From Caloramator fervidus (GTDB lineage: Bacteria > Bacillota > Clostridia > Clostridiales > Caloramatoraceae): DNA of 54,896 nt. The DNA is taken from positions 1-54,896 of the forward strand of contig NZ_FNUK01000013.1 of the NCBI RefSeq assembly GCF_900108045.1, given 5' to 3'. Positions 30,406 to 39,514 of this stretch are shown one piece after another (the first letter of the stretch is position 1; every line of letters begins with the position of its first letter). A program made the position numbers and the translations under genes. A model generated the notes under the pieces. It worked only from the letters and a program-made list of their open reading frames with translations. It was not told where the DNA came from and ran no database searches.

Positions 30406-32736
30406 ATGGAGGAAATTAAGGATAATATTCTGCCTCTTATAGCATTAAGGGGTGTTACTATATTCCCTCATATGGTACTACATTTTGATGTTGGGAGGCA
30501 AAAATCAATACTTGCCCTTGAAGAGGCAATGGTTAAAGATCAAATAATATTTTTAGTAACCCAAAAGGACCCTAAGGTTGAAGACCCTGATATAGATGAT
30601 ATGTATAAGATAGGAACTGTTTCTAAAATAAAACAGATTTTAAAGCTTCCTGGAGACAACATAAGGGTATTAGTTGAGGGGCTTCATAGAGCTGAAATAG
30701 AAGAGTTAGTTCAAAAAGAACCTCTTTTTAAGGCAAAGATAAATATTTTTAAAGAAGAGGTTATCGAAAAAACGGTTGAAGTTGAAGCCCTCATGAGACA
30801 GGTTATAAAGAATTTTGAAGAATATGTAGAGCAAAATAATGCCATACCTGATGAAATATTAAGTTCTGTTGAAGATATTGATGAACCAGGTAAACTTGCA
30901 GATATAATAACATCATACCTTGCTATAAAACAGGATAAAAGGCAGGAACTTTTAGAAGCCGTAGATCAAATTGAAAGGCTTAAAAAATTATTGGAAATTT
31001 TAGCAAGGGAAATAGATATATTAAAGATTGAAAAAAGGATTGGGATGAAGGTAAAAAGAAAGATTGACAAAATGCAAAAAGAATATTATTTAAGGGAACA
31101 GCTTAAGGTTATTCAAGAAGAATTAGGGGATAAGGATGGAATTCAAGAAGAAATAGAGGAATATAGGAAAAAGATAGAAAAAGCAAAGCTTCCAAAAGAA
31201 GCTAAGGAAAAAGCAAATTATGAATTAAAAAGGCTAGAAAGAATAGGGCCTCACTCCCCTGAAAGTGGAGTTATAAGAACTTACCTAGATTGGATAGTAG
31301 ATCTTCCATGGTCAAAAGAAACAGAGGATACAGAAGATCTTGATAAGGTTAGAGAAGTTTTAGAAAGCGAGCATTATGGACTTGAAGAGGTTAAAGAAAG
31401 AATTCTTGAGTTTTTAGCTGTAAGAAAATTAAATAAAAGTATGAAAGGACCTATCCTTTGCCTTGTTGGACCACCTGGGGTTGGGAAGACTTCTATTGCA
31501 AGATCTATTGCTAATGCTTTAAATAGAAAATTTGTAAGGATTTCTTTAGGAGGAGTAAGGGACGAAGCTGAAATTAGAGGTCATAGAAGAACATATATAG
31601 GAGCAATTCCAGGAAGAATAATTTATGGGATGAAACAGGCAGGTTCTAAAAATCCAGTATTCCTTTTAGATGAAATAGATAAATTAAGCTCAGATTTTAG
31701 AGGAGATCCTGCAGATGCCCTTTTAGAGGTTTTAGATGCAGAACAAAACCATAGTTTTAGAGACCATTACCTTGAACTCCCATTTGATTTATCAAAGGTC
31801 TTATTTATAACCACAGCAAATACAATAGATACTATTCCAAGGCCTCTTCTTGATAGAATGGAAGTTATAGAAATATCAGGTTATACTGACGAGGAAAAGG
31901 TAAAAATTTGCAGCAGATATCTTCTACCAAGGCAGATAAAGGAGAACGGATTAAAGGAAGAAAATATTTTAATATCTGAAAGCGTTATAAAGGACATCAT
32001 AAATCTTTATACAAGAGAATCCGGAGTAAGAAATCTTGAAAGAAAAATAGCATCTATTTGTAGAAAAGTTGCTATAGAAGTTGTTAAAAATCCTGACAAA
32101 AAGGTAAAAATTACATCACAAAATCTTAAAAAATATTTAGGAATTCCAAAGTTTAAGCAGGATGAAAGGATTAACAAAAATCAGGTTGGTGTTGCCATGG
32201 GACTTGCTTGGACTGCTTATGGAGGGGATACTTTACCGGTTGAAGTTATGCCTATGCCAGGAAAAGGAAATCTGGAGCTTACAGGCCAGTTAGGAGATGT
32301 TATGAAGGAATCTGCAAGGGCAGGATTTAGCTTTATAAGAGGTAATGCTGAGAAATTTGGGATAGATCCTAAGTTTTATGAAAATACCGATCTTCACATA
32401 CATGTTCCTGAGGGAGCAGTTCCAAAGGATGGCCCTTCTGCTGGAATTACTATGGTTACAGCTATGGTTTCAGCCCTTTCTAAAAGGCCTGTAAGAAGCG
32501 ATGTAGCTATGACAGGTGAAATAACCTTAACAGGAAGAGTTTTAGCAATAGGCGGGGTTAAGGAAAAATGTCTTGCAGCGTATAGGGCAGGTATTAAAAA
32601 CGTAATACTTCCTATGGAAAACAAAAGCGATGTAGAAAAGGTTCCTGAAAATATAAGGAAGAAGATGAAATTTATTTTTGTTGAAAGGATTGAGGAAGTT
32701 TTGGAAAATGCTCTAGCAGAGGGGGATGCGGTATGA
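30406..32736 (+). CDS. lon: ATP-dependent protease Lon (LonA)
   Basis: Cytoplasmic quality-control protease. 776 aa with the LAN domain (residues about 1-205, [16 protein letters not shown]), a coiled-coil middle, AAA+ domain with GPPGVGKT and FLLDEIDKL, and S16 protease domain with catalytic Ser in DGPSAG near residue 680 plus its partner Lys in [14 protein letters not shown]. The last 4 bp overlap the GTPase gene ysxC, a conserved lon-ysxC pairing. Confidence 0.97.
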   Translation: MEEIKDNILPLIALRGVTIFPHMVLHFDVGRQKSILALEEAMVKDQIIFLVTQKDPKVEDPDIDDMYKIGTVSKIKQILKLPGDNIRVLVEGLHRAEIEELVQKEPLFKAKINIFKEEVIEKTVEVEALMRQVIKNFEEYVEQNNAIPDEILSSVEDIDEPGKLADIITSYLAIKQDKRQELLEAVDQIERLKKLLEILAREIDILKIEKRIGMKVKRKIDKMQKEYYLREQLKVIQEELGDKDGIQEEIEEYRKKIEKAKLPKEAKEKANYELKRLERIGPHSPESGVIRTYLDWIVDLPWSKETEDTEDLDKVREVLESEHYGLEEVKERILEFLAVRKLNKSMKGPILCLVGPPGVGKTSIARSIANALNRKFVRISLGGVRDEAEIRGHRRTYIGAIPGRIIYGMKQAGSKNPVFLLDEIDKLSSDFRGDPADALLEVLDAEQNHSFRDHYLELPFDLSKVLFITTANTIDTIPRPLLDRMEVIEISGYTDEEKVKICSRYLLPRQIKENGLKEENILISESVIKDIINLYTRESGVRNLERKIASICRKVAIEVVKNPDKKVKITSQNLKKYLGIPKFKQDERINKNQVGVAMGLAWTAYGGDTLPVEVMPMPGKGNLELTGQLGDVMKESARAGFSFIRGNAEKFGIDPKFYENTDLHIHVPEGAVPKDGPSAGITMVTAMVSALSKRPVRSDVAMTGEITLTGRVLAIGGVKEKCLAAYRAGIKNVILPMENKSDVEKVPENIRKKMKFIFVERIEEVLENALAEGDAV

Positions 32737-33314
32737 AGATAAGAAAGGCAGAGCTTGAAAAGGTTGCAGTATCACCTGATCAGTATCCAACTACAGGACG
32801 ACCTGAAATTGCCCTTGCAGGTCGTTCAAACGTTGGTAAATCATCCCTTATAAATACCCTTGTAAATATAAGGGGACTTGCAAGAACTAGTAGCTCTCCA
32901 GGAAAAACAAGGACTATTAATTTTTATAACATAAATAATGATTTTTATCTTGTTGACCTCCCAGGATATGGATATGCAAAGGTTTCAAAGGAAGAAAGAA
33001 AGAAATGGGGAAAAATGATAGAAGAATATTTAAACAATAGAGAAGAATTAAAATTGATTGTTCTGCTAGTGGATTCAAGGCATCAACCAACAGAAGATGA
33101 TAAACTTATGTTAAATTATATAAGGCATAGCGGTAAAAAGCTGGTTGTAGTTGCAACAAAAATTGATAAGTTATCAAATAATGAACTTTTTAAGAATATA
33201 AATATGATAAAAAAAGAACTTAATTTGACTGAAGAGGATATTTTTATACCATTTTCTTCAGTAAAAAGAACAGGAAGAGATAAACTTTTAAAGGTTATAG
33301 AAGAAAATATATAA
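32733..33314 (+). CDS. ysxC: Ribosome biogenesis GTP-binding protein YsxC/EngB
   Basis: Essential TRAFAC GTPase for 50S subunit assembly. 193 aa: G1 [10 protein letters not shown]3 DLPGYGYA, G4 TKIDK, G5 SSVKRTG. ATG 32733 overlaps the lon stop (ATGA), with SD AGAGGGGGATG. Confidence 0.97.
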   Translation: MKIRKAELEKVAVSPDQYPTTGRPEIALAGRSNVGKSSLINTLVNIRGLARTSSSPGKTRTINFYNINNDFYLVDLPGYGYAKVSKEERKKWGKMIEEYLNNREELKLIVLLVDSRHQPTEDDKLMLNYIRHSGKKLVVVATKIDKLSNNELFKNINMIKKELNLTEEDIFIPFSSVKRTGRDKLLKVIEENI

Positions 33315-33340
33315 GGCATGCTTTTTAGCATGCCTTATTT
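33311..33340 (+). terminator. Hairpin terminator after ysxC
   Basis: ATAAGGCATGC (33311-33321), loop TTTTTA, GCATGCCTTAT (33328-33338), then TTT. The T-tract is short, so read-through into the next gene 14 bp on is likely. Confidence 0.6.
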
Positions 33341-33353
33341 AAGGAGAGGTTTT

Positions 33354-34073
33354 ATGCAAAGATTTGCTGATGTTATAAAATTTTTATCTGTTTTATTGCT
33401 TTTGGCACTTCCACCTTGGTTTAGTTTGGTAAAAAGAATTCGAAATAGAAAAAAAAGAAGGTTTTTATGGACCTTTGTTTTTATTCCTTATATTATATCT
33501 ACAATATACACTCAAAATGTTTTGCCCTTTTTTGCTGTGTTGATTACCCTTTATTTTATTAAAAATCAAAGGGATGAAGAGGAGCTTTTTTATTTAAGGT
33601 CTATAAAAGGGCAGATTTTATACTTGATAGTTTTAAATATTATATTTAGGTTAGTAGTTACCCTTTTAAGTGGAATTTATGCAAATATATTAATTAAACT
33701 TGGATTTAAACTTCAGATGCAGGATGTTATGAAACTTTTTATTGAAAAGCCTTGGAAGGAAGTTATATATCTTTCTATTATGACAATTGTTTTTGCCCCT
33801 ATTCTTGAGGAATTTATATTTAGGCATATATTGTATAGGTATTTTTCGAAGGTTAATAAAATGTTTTCTGCTATACTTACAAGCTTTCTTTTTATGCTTT
33901 TGCATTATAATTTAGCAGGTTCGTTATCTTTTTTTATGTTCGGACTTTTCAATTGTTATCTTTATGATAAATTTGGATATAAGGCCGCAGTTTTTAATCA
34001 CTTTTTGTTTAATTTTACTTCTGTTGTGTTGATTTTAATATTTAAGTATTACAATATTCCTATTACAACTTAA
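33354..34073 (+). CDS. CPBP-family intramembrane metalloprotease (Abi family)
   Basis: A 239-aa integral membrane protein with about six or seven predicted helices. The CPBP/Rce1 motifs are present: EEFIFRHILY (EExxxR), LLHYN and NHFLFN with metal-ligand Glu, His and Asn. Family roles include prenyl-protein processing, bacteriocin self-immunity and membrane-protein turnover; the substrate here is unknown. ATG 33354 has AAGGAGAGG; the in-frame ATG 33318 is in the hairpin loop side and lacks an SD. Its 3' end overlaps the convergent gene by 11 bp. Confidence 0.85.
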   Translation: MQRFADVIKFLSVLLLLALPPWFSLVKRIRNRKKRRFLWTFVFIPYIISTIYTQNVLPFFAVLITLYFIKNQRDEEELFYLRSIKGQILYLIVLNIIFRLVVTLLSGIYANILIKLGFKLQMQDVMKLFIEKPWKEVIYLSIMTIVFAPILEEFIFRHILYRYFSKVNKMFSAILTSFLFMLLHYNLAGSLSFFMFGLFNCYLYDKFGYKAAVFNHFLFNFTSVVLILIFKYYNIPITT

Positions 34074-34305
34074 TTCCTCCGCTTAAAACGGTGATAAATA
34101 TGTCAACAATTCTACATTTATCTTCAGGCAAAAATTCCTTAAGGGCATATAATACTTCTATTCTTTTATCTTTTTTATTTAGTTTGGAATTAAACATTGC
34201 CATCATGTTTTGAATTTTTTCTATGTCTATATTTTTTAAAACTTCATTAATATCTATATCTTCTGGAATAAAATTTGGAATTTCATCTCTTTTTTTGTCG
34301 GACAT
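34063..34305 (-). CDS. Small hypothetical protein (80 aa)
   Basis: Highly charged, helical in appearance: acidic N-terminal half (EDIDINEVLKNIDIEKIQN) then a basic stretch and a hydrophobic C-terminus. A perfect SD AAAGGAGG at proper distance supports it. It follows two small Cys-rich genes on the same strand, after a long inverted repeat. No family recognised. Confidence 0.65.
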   Translation of the reverse strand: MSDKKRDEIPNFIPEDIDINEVLKNIDIEKIQNMMAMFNSKLNKKDKRIEVLYALKEFLPEDKCRIVDIFITVLSGGIKL

Positions 34306-34328
34306 AATATTCCTCCTTTAAATTGATT

Positions 34329-34379
34329 TTATGGACATGGCAATGCCATCAAAATTTGATGGTATTGCCATGTCCATAA
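34329..34379 (-). repeat. Near-perfect 25-bp inverted repeat
   Basis: TTATGGACATGGCAATG and CCATCAAA (34329-34353) are mirrored by TTTGATGG and TATTGCCATGTCCATAA (34355-34379) with a single G-T pair and almost no loop. It lies between two minus-strand genes. The following bases (AAAATC on the minus strand) are a poor T-tract. It may terminate the upstream small genes or form a long hairpin in the message. Confidence 0.7.
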
Positions 34380-34382
34380 CTT

Positions 34383-34574
34383 TTAGCAACATCTCTTAAG
34401 TCCGCAGCAGCCACAAATCACAAGATAAAGTGCTACTATAAACAATACGCTGTCGTCTAAAAGTTGCATTCCATCATGATGGTCTCTTCCTTCCTTTTTG
34501 CCAAATTGTAAAACAATTAAGAGTAAAGCAAGCAAGCTGTTAAAATCTGGTCTTTTTTCACACTTCTTTGACAT
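34383..34574 (-). CDS. Small Cys-rich hydrophobic protein (63 aa)
   Basis: Two hydrophobic segments (SLLALLLIVLQFGKKEG and VLFIVALYLVICGCCG) flank a short His/Asp-rich loop (RDHHDGMQLLDD), ending in CGCCGLKRCC. SD GGAGGTG precedes the ATG. It lies 29 bp after the 90-aa gene and shares its plan (hydrophobic run then GK and charged turn), so the two look like distant relatives. A spore-coat or membrane-associated role is possible. Confidence 0.65.
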   Translation of the reverse strand: MSKKCEKRPDFNSLLALLLIVLQFGKKEGRDHHDGMQLLDDSVLFIVALYLVICGCCGLKRCC

Positions 34575-34603
34575 ATTAACACCTCCATATATATTAATTA
34601 ATT

Positions 34604-34876
34604 TTAATCACACTTATCCTTGTCGTCTTTTCCAAGAAGTAGGATTAAAAGTATTAAAAGTACTATGAAGAAAGTATCATCTTTTTTGCAGCATGAGTCG
34701 TAGCATTTATGGTGTTTGTGTTTGTGTTTGTGTTTGTGGCAGCAGCATCCAAAGCCTAAGAAGTCTTGATCCTTTCCAAAGAAGAATATTATAGCAAGTA
34801 TTAAAAGTGTAGTTAAAAGATTATCATCATGTCTTCTATCAAAGTTTAAAGTTGACATCATAGTTCCTACATCCAT
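34604..34876 (-). CDS. Small His/Cys-rich protein with internal duplication (90 aa)
   Basis: Two similar hydrophobic segments, each ending in GKD (NLLTTLLILAIIFFFGKDQD and TFFIVLLILLILLLGKDDKD), flank a metal-binding-like centre: CCC, an alternating His-Lys run and CYDSCC. The centre is encoded by a hexanucleotide repeat (34712-34738). The start ATG has GAGGGTGA upstream. It is probably the first gene of a three-gene minus-strand unit, behind a sigma-K-like promoter. Function unknown; a coat protein is a reasonable guess. Confidence 0.7.
   Translation of the reverse strand: MDVGTMMSTLNFDRRHDDNLLTTLLILAIIFFFGKDQDFLGFGCCCHKHKHKHKHHKCYDSCCKKDDTFFIVLLILLILLLGKDDKDKCD
34712..34738 (+). repeat. 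Hexanucleotide tandem repeat (GTGTTT)4
   Basis: Four perfect GTGTTT units followed by a partial one. On the minus strand they encode alternating Lys-His in the 90-aa protein. Slippage would add or remove Lys-His pairs without a frameshift. Confidence 0.85.
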
Positions 34877-34908
34877 TTACTCACCCTCGCTTTATCATGT
34901 TTCTAATA

Positions 34909-34937
34909 TAGCCTATGCAAAATATATAAAAAGGGTT
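34909..34937 (-). promoter_or_regulatory. Sigma-K-like promoter of the His/Cys-rich genes
   Basis: On the minus strand AACC (34934-34937), 16 nt, CATAGGCTA (34909-34917) match mACm-N16-CATAnnnTA, the sigma-K consensus. The expected start is near 34901, about 25 nt before the ATG. A sigma-A reading (TATATT at an adjacent place) has no good -35. Confidence 0.45.
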
Positions 34938-34980
34938 ACAGATAATTTTTAAGATAAAATTTTAACAGTTGTTTTTGAAA

Positions 34981-35009
34981 AAAAGGAATTTTTAATTTTT
35001 TGTAGAATA
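34981..35009 (+). promoter_or_regulatory. Sigma-H-like promoter of the orphan kinase gene
   Basis: AAAGGAATT (34981-34989), 11 nt, GTAGAATAA (35001-35009) fit RnAGGAwWW-N11/12-RnnGAATww, the sigma-H consensus, at every position. A TATAAT at 35010-35015 offers an alternative sigma-A -10 but without a convincing -35. Confidence 0.55.
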
Positions 35010-35047
35010 ATATAATTGTGTGAAAAAATTAATTAAGGTGATGTAGC

Positions 35048-35902
35048 ATGGAAGATCTAAATCGAAGGTGTTTTTGTGGAAATTTAACAAAAAATGAATG
35101 TTTAAAAGAAACATGTCCCTATGAACTTTTGGAAAATTTCAATAGTATATGTCATGATCTTAAAAATCCTTTAAATATAATATTAAGCTGTATCCAAATA
35201 TTAGAAATATATGAGTCTTCAGGTAAGATATATCATCAAAAAGGGCTTTTAAAAAAATATTTAAATATGTTAAAGCAAAATAGTTTTAGACTTATAAGGC
35301 TTGTAAATAATATTTTAGATGTTACAAAGATAGAATCAAATCTTTTTAGCATAAAACTTACAAATCAAGATATGGTAAGGCTCCTTGAAAATATCACAAG
35401 TTCAGTTTCAGAATATGCTATCTCAAAGGGGATTAGTGTCTCTTTTAGCTCCAACGTATCAGAAAAAATTTTAGCTGTTGACCCTGATAAAGTAGAAAGG
35501 ATAATGTTAAATCTAATTTCAAATGCTATTAAATTTACTCCAGTTGGAGGGAATATAAAAATAAGTTTTGAAGATTTAAATGATAAGGTTTTAATATTGG
35601 TGCAGGATAATGGAATAGGAATGACAAAGGAAGAGGTTAAGGATGTATTTAATAAATATAAGCAAATGAAAAGAAATTATAAGGAAAATGAAGGAACTGG
35701 TTTAGGTTTATCCCTTGTAAAAAAATTAGTTGAACTTCATCATGGAAAAATCTGGGTTGAAAGTAAAAAGGGAAAGGGAACAAAATTTTATTTAGAGTTT
35801 CCTGTGAGATTGGTTAAAGAGGAAGGAATAAGAGAGCAAAATATTAACAGTTTAGTTGAAAAAATAAACATAGAGTTTTCGGATGTATATCAAATATTTT
35901 AG
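35048..35902 (+). CDS. Orphan soluble sensor histidine kinase
   Basis: A 284-aa kinase with no transmembrane segment and no response regulator beside it. The N-terminus has clustered Cys (8, 10, 18, 23). The H-box is CHDLKNPLN with phospho-accepting His36, the N-box NLISNAIKF, G1 DNGIGM and G2 GTGLGLS. Sporulation kinases of Clostridia are often such orphans that act directly on Spo0A; the sigma-H-like promoter supports this. Start ATG 35048 follows AAGGTGATG. The four Cys could bind metal or a cluster and act as the sensor, which is inference. Confidence 0.85.
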   Translation: MEDLNRRCFCGNLTKNECLKETCPYELLENFNSICHDLKNPLNIILSCIQILEIYESSGKIYHQKGLLKKYLNMLKQNSFRLIRLVNNILDVTKIESNLFSIKLTNQDMVRLLENITSSVSEYAISKGISVSFSSNVSEKILAVDPDKVERIMLNLISNAIKFTPVGGNIKISFEDLNDKVLILVQDNGIGMTKEEVKDVFNKYKQMKRNYKENEGTGLGLSLVKKLVELHHGKIWVESKKGKGTKFYLEFPVRLVKEEGIREQNINSLVEKINIEFSDVYQIF

Positions 35903-35911
35903 GAGGTTTGT

Positions 35912-36526
35912 GTGAAGGGTATAAGGGCAGTTGTTACATACCATTGTAACTTTATGTGTTCTAGTTGTAGATATAAATGTGCTCCTTTTAAAAGGGGTAT
36001 TATGAATCCTTTACATTTGAGGATTGAAGTTTTAAAGGCAATAGAGGAAGGATTTAATGACTACTTAATAATTGAGGGTGGGGAAGTATTTTTAAATGCA
36101 GAGGTTATTTATAAATATTTAAAAAAACTTAAGGATGTCAATATTAAAAAGTATGTTGTAACAAACGGATATTGGGGAAACTTTGATATATACAATAGAA
36201 TACTTTACGATTTAAGAAAACTTAATTTATCTGGTGTAATTATTGAATATGATTATTTTCACTCCTTTTTTGTTGATATTAAAACTGTAAAGGAAGCAGC
36301 AAAAAAAGTTTTAAACAATAATTTAGATCTTATAATTAGAGCAAATATATGTACCAAAGATTTATCAAGTCCAGAGGATATAAAAACTATTGAGGATATA
36401 AAGCTTATAAAAGATGGTGTGCATTGTAAGGTAATATTTGAAGGAATAAAGGATTTTGGAATAAAGGAAATATTAAACAAAAGATGGCAAAAGGATGAAA
36501 AGATTATATTATATAAGCAGCGCTAA
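35912..36526 (+). CDS. Compact radical SAM protein (204 aa)
   Basis: Begins at GTG 35912 behind AGGAGG, 9 bp after the kinase. CNFMCSSC (Cys12, Cys16, Cys19) is the CxxxCxxC site for the [4Fe-4S] cluster, followed by IIEGGEVFLN (the GGE motif binding SAM) and YVVTNGYW. At 204 aa it holds only a partial barrel and no SPASM or twitch domain. The reaction and substrate cannot be deduced. Co-transcription with an orphan kinase is unusual. The stop lies in the terminator stem. Confidence 0.75.
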   Translation: MKGIRAVVTYHCNFMCSSCRYKCAPFKRGIMNPLHLRIEVLKAIEEGFNDYLIIEGGEVFLNAEVIYKYLKKLKDVNIKKYVVTNGYWGNFDIYNRILYDLRKLNLSGVIIEYDYFHSFFVDIKTVKEAAKKVLNNNLDLIIRANICTKDLSSPEDIKTIEDIKLIKDGVHCKVIFEGIKDFGIKEILNKRWQKDEKIILYKQR

Positions 36527-36547
36527 TTTAGCGCTGAATTTTTTTGT
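36519..36547 (+). terminator. Terminator after the radical SAM gene
   Basis: CAGCGCT (36519-36525), AATTT, AGCGCTG (36531-36537), then AATTTTTTT. Confidence 0.85.
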
Positions 36548-36631
36548 AATTGCAAGAATAATTGCAAATAATACAGAAAAATTTCAATAAAGCTTTTTAA
36601 TCTAAAAATTTCAAAAAATATAAGGAATATC

Positions 36632-36685
36632 TTATTAACGTTTTATATTTTATTATGATAAAATAATAATTGGATTGAGCCAATT
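36632..36685 (+). promoter_or_regulatory. Promoter and candidate operator of the glutamate cluster
   Basis: TTATTA (36632-36637), 16 bp, TATGAT (36654-36659) is a fair promoter. Just downstream the palindrome AATTGG-6 nt-CCAATT (36668-36685) would cover the transcription start, a place typical for repressor binding. The GntR protein encoded next is the natural candidate. Confidence 0.45.
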
Positions 36686-36711
36686 TTCAAAATGGATCAA
36701 GAGGTGGCAAA

Positions 36712-37677
36712 ATGAACATTACAATAGACAAAAAAAGCAACGTTCCACTATATATACAAGTTAAAAATCAAATAATGGAGGAAATTAAAAAAGGAAATTT
36801 AAAAATAGGAGATAAGTTGCCAACAGAAAGGGAACTTGCAAGGCTTTTGAATACAAGCAGAAATACTATAAGCTCAGCCTATAATCTTTTAGAAAAGGAA
36901 GGAGTACTTGTATCTTATCAAGGAAGGGGTACTTTTGTAGCAGAAGAAGGAATAACTTGGAAGCATCAGAATATAAAGGAAAAACTTTTAAGAATTATAG
37001 ATCTTGGGCTTGAAGAGGCTTTAGAACTTGGATTAAGCCCAAGGGAATTTTTAGCTTTAGTTCAACAAAGGATTAGTGAAAAGGAAGAGATTTTACAAAG
37101 CATTAATGCAGTATTTGTTGAATGCAATATAGAACAAGCAAAAGAATTTGCAAAGGAATTATCTTTTTATACAAAAATGAATGTAAGTCCTCTTACTATA
37201 TCTGACCTTAAGGAAAGGGATGAAAAAACACTAAAGGCTTTAAAGGATGCACATCTTATTATTGCAACTTTTAATCATGTCAACGAGGTAAAGACTTTAA
37301 CATCGGATCTTAAAAAGGAAGTATTAGGAGTTGCAATAAATCCCTGCCTTGAGGCCATTGTAAGGATTGCACGATATCCAAAGGGGACAAGGTTTGGACT
37401 TTTATGCCTTTCTGAGGAATTTGCTTTTAAGGTAAAAACTGCGCTTAATTCTGCAGGGCTTGATTTAGTGGATATTCGTGCATCTGTTAGCAAAAAGGCA
37501 GAGGAAGTTAAGGACATAATAGACACATCAGATGTTATAATAGTTTCCCCAGGAAGGCGTCAAGAGGTTTTAAAAATTGCAAAGGGAAAAGAAGTAATAA
37601 ATTTTGATTATTCTCTTGATAAGGGGTCTGTAAAGGCTATTATGTCAAAGATTATAGAATATAAAAACATAATTTAA
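36712..37677 (+). CDS. GntR-family transcriptional regulator
   Basis: 321 aa. An N-terminal winged helix of GntR type (residues 1-75: [50 protein letters not shown]). A larger C-terminal effector domain (about 100-321) is alpha/beta and resembles periplasmic-binding-like or UbiC-unlike sensor folds; I do not recognise the ligand class. It lies 14 bp before glmS and reads into the fermentation cluster, so it probably controls these genes in response to glutamate or a pathway intermediate. SD AAGAGGTGG. Confidence 0.85.
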   Translation: MNITIDKKSNVPLYIQVKNQIMEEIKKGNLKIGDKLPTERELARLLNTSRNTISSAYNLLEKEGVLVSYQGRGTFVAEEGITWKHQNIKEKLLRIIDLGLEEALELGLSPREFLALVQQRISEKEEILQSINAVFVECNIEQAKEFAKELSFYTKMNVSPLTISDLKERDEKTLKALKDAHLIIATFNHVNEVKTLTSDLKKEVLGVAINPCLEAIVRIARYPKGTRFGLLCLSEEFAFKVKTALNSAGLDLVDIRASVSKKAEEVKDIIDTSDVIIVSPGRRQEVLKIAKGKEVINFDYSLDKGSVKAIMSKIIEYKNII

Positions 37678-37691
37678 TAAGGAGGATAATT

Positions 37692-38105
37692 ATGGGAAAG
37701 ACTGTAGTTTTAGGTGTTATTGGTGCTGACTGCCATGCTGTAGGAAATAAAATACTTGAAAGGGCTTTTACTGATGCAGGATTTAATGTTGTAAATATAG
37801 GAGTTATGTGTTCTCAAGAAGAATTCATTAATGCTGCAATTGAAACAAATGCAGATGCAATATTAGTTTCATCCTTATATGGACATGGTGAGATAGACTG
37901 TAGAGGTTTAAGGGAAAAGTGTGATGAGGCAGGACTAAAAAATATACTTCTTTATGCAGGGGGAAATCTTGTTGTAGGAAAGCAAGAATGGAGTGAAGTT
38001 GAAAAAAGATTTAAAGAAATGGGATTTAATAGGGTTTATCCACCTGGAACATCTCCAGAGGTTGGAATTAAAGATCTTAAACATGATTTAGGAATAGAGG
38101 ATTAG
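37692..38105 (+). CDS. glmS: Glutamate mutase sigma (B12-binding) subunit
   Basis: Small cobalamin-binding subunit of glutamate mutase, which converts L-glutamate to (2S,3S)-3-methylaspartate. 137 aa. The DxHxxG motif is DCHAVG with axial ligand His15, and the downstream GxGG-type loop is [20 protein letters not shown]. It is first in the canonical order mutS-mutL-mutE-mal known from glutamate-fermenting clostridia. Confidence 0.97.
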   Translation: MGKTVVLGVIGADCHAVGNKILERAFTDAGFNVVNIGVMCSQEEFINAAIETNADAILVSSLYGHGEIDCRGLREKCDEAGLKNILLYAGGNLVVGKQEWSEVEKRFKEMGFNRVYPPGTSPEVGIKDLKHDLGIED

Positions 38106-38113
38106 GTGATGTT

Positions 38114-39502
38114 ATGGATGCAGCGCTTTTAATAGATTTTGGAAGCACATATACAAAGCTTACGGCGGTAGATCTAGAAAATGAGGAAATTCTTGCGACA
38201 GCAAAGGACCTTACGACGGTTAATACAGATATAATGATAGGTTTTAATAAAGCTTTTGAGAAATTAAAGGAAAAAATAGATATATCTAAAGTTAATTTTG
38301 TAGAAAAATTGGCATGCTCATCTGCAGCAGGTGGACTTAAAATGATCGCAATTGGCCTTGTGCCAGAACTTACAGCGGAGGCTGCCAAGAGGGCTGCCCT
38401 TGGAGCAGGGGCTAGGATACTTGGAGTTTACAGTTATGAACTTACAAAGCATGAAATAGAAGAAATTATAGAAAAAAAGCCAGATATCATACTTCTTGCA
38501 GGTGGAACAGATGGGGGAAACAAGGATTGTATTCTTCATAATACAAAACTTATTGCAGAATATATTCATGATGTTCCTGTAGTGGTAGCAGGAAACAAGA
38601 ATGCTCAGGATGAGATAGATGCTATTTTTAATGATGCCCATATTTATCATAAAATAACAGAGAATGTAATGCCAAGGCTTAATCAAATAAATGTGGAGCC
38701 TGCAAGAAAGGTTATAAGAGAAATATTTATGGAAAAAATAGTTGAAGCAAAGGGTATGAAAAAAGCTGAGGAATTTATAGGTGGAATATTAATGCCAACT
38801 CCTGCGGCTGTTTTAAAGGCGGCAAGGATTTTGGCGGATGGAACGGATAAGGAAGAGGGTATAGGTGAACTTGTTGTTGTTGATATTGGTGGTGCTACAA
38901 CGGATGTTCATTCTATTGCAAGCGGTGAGCCCTCAAAGGCAGGGGTTACCTTAAGAGGTCTTCAAGAGCCCTATGCTAAAAGAACCGTTGAGGGAGATTT
39001 AGGAATGAGGGTAAGTGCTATGTCCCTTTTTGAAGCTGCAGGAACAAGGAAGATAAAAAAATTTATTCCAGATACTAAGTATGATATAGAACAAAGGTGT
39101 AAATTTTTACAGCAGAATGTAAATTTTGTTCCTGAAAAACAAGAGGATATTGATTTTGATGAGGCTTTGGCTATGGTTGCAACAGATATGGCAATGGAAA
39201 GACATGTAGGTTTTATAGAAAGTGTATATACTCCAATGGGTATTATTTATTCTCAAGTTGGAAAAGATTTACTAAATGTAAAGTATTTAATAGGAACTGG
39301 TGGTGTTATAGTACACAGCAAAAATCCTAAGAAAATACTTTCTGCAGGAAAGTTTAATTCAGAAACTCCAAATTATTTAAAACCTATGGATCCTGAGATT
39401 TTAGTTGATAAAGAGTATATAATGTCTGCAATGGGGCTTTTGGCGGAAAAATATCCTGATAAGGCTGTAAGAATAATGAAAAAATATATAGTTAAAGCTT
39501 GA
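38114..39502 (+). CDS. glmL: GlmL/MutL reactivating ATPase for glutamate mutase
   Basis: 462-aa member of the actin-like ATPase fold: LLIDFGSTYTKLTAVD (phosphate-1), ILLAGGTDGGNKD, VVDIGGATTDVHSI (phosphate-2) and LIGTGGVIVHS (adenosine). It lies between the two mutase subunits. Such proteins are thought to release damaged B12 from the mutase. It starts 8 bp after glmS. Confidence 0.95.
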   Translation: MDAALLIDFGSTYTKLTAVDLENEEILATAKDLTTVNTDIMIGFNKAFEKLKEKIDISKVNFVEKLACSSAAGGLKMIAIGLVPELTAEAAKRAALGAGARILGVYSYELTKHEIEEIIEKKPDIILLAGGTDGGNKDCILHNTKLIAEYIHDVPVVVAGNKNAQDEIDAIFNDAHIYHKITENVMPRLNQINVEPARKVIREIFMEKIVEAKGMKKAEEFIGGILMPTPAAVLKAARILADGTDKEEGIGELVVVDIGGATTDVHSIASGEPSKAGVTLRGLQEPYAKRTVEGDLGMRVSAMSLFEAAGTRKIKKFIPDTKYDIEQRCKFLQQNVNFVPEKQEDIDFDEALAMVATDMAMERHVGFIESVYTPMGIIYSQVGKDLLNVKYLIGTGGVIVHSKNPKKILSAGKFNSETPNYLKPMDPEILVDKEYIMSAMGLLAEKYPDKAVRIMKKYIVKA

Positions 39503-39514
39503 GGAGGTTAAATT

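Noticed and set aside
37678-37691. Separate promoter for glmS
   Set aside because: The 14-bp gap contains only the SD; glmS must be transcribed with the GntR gene.
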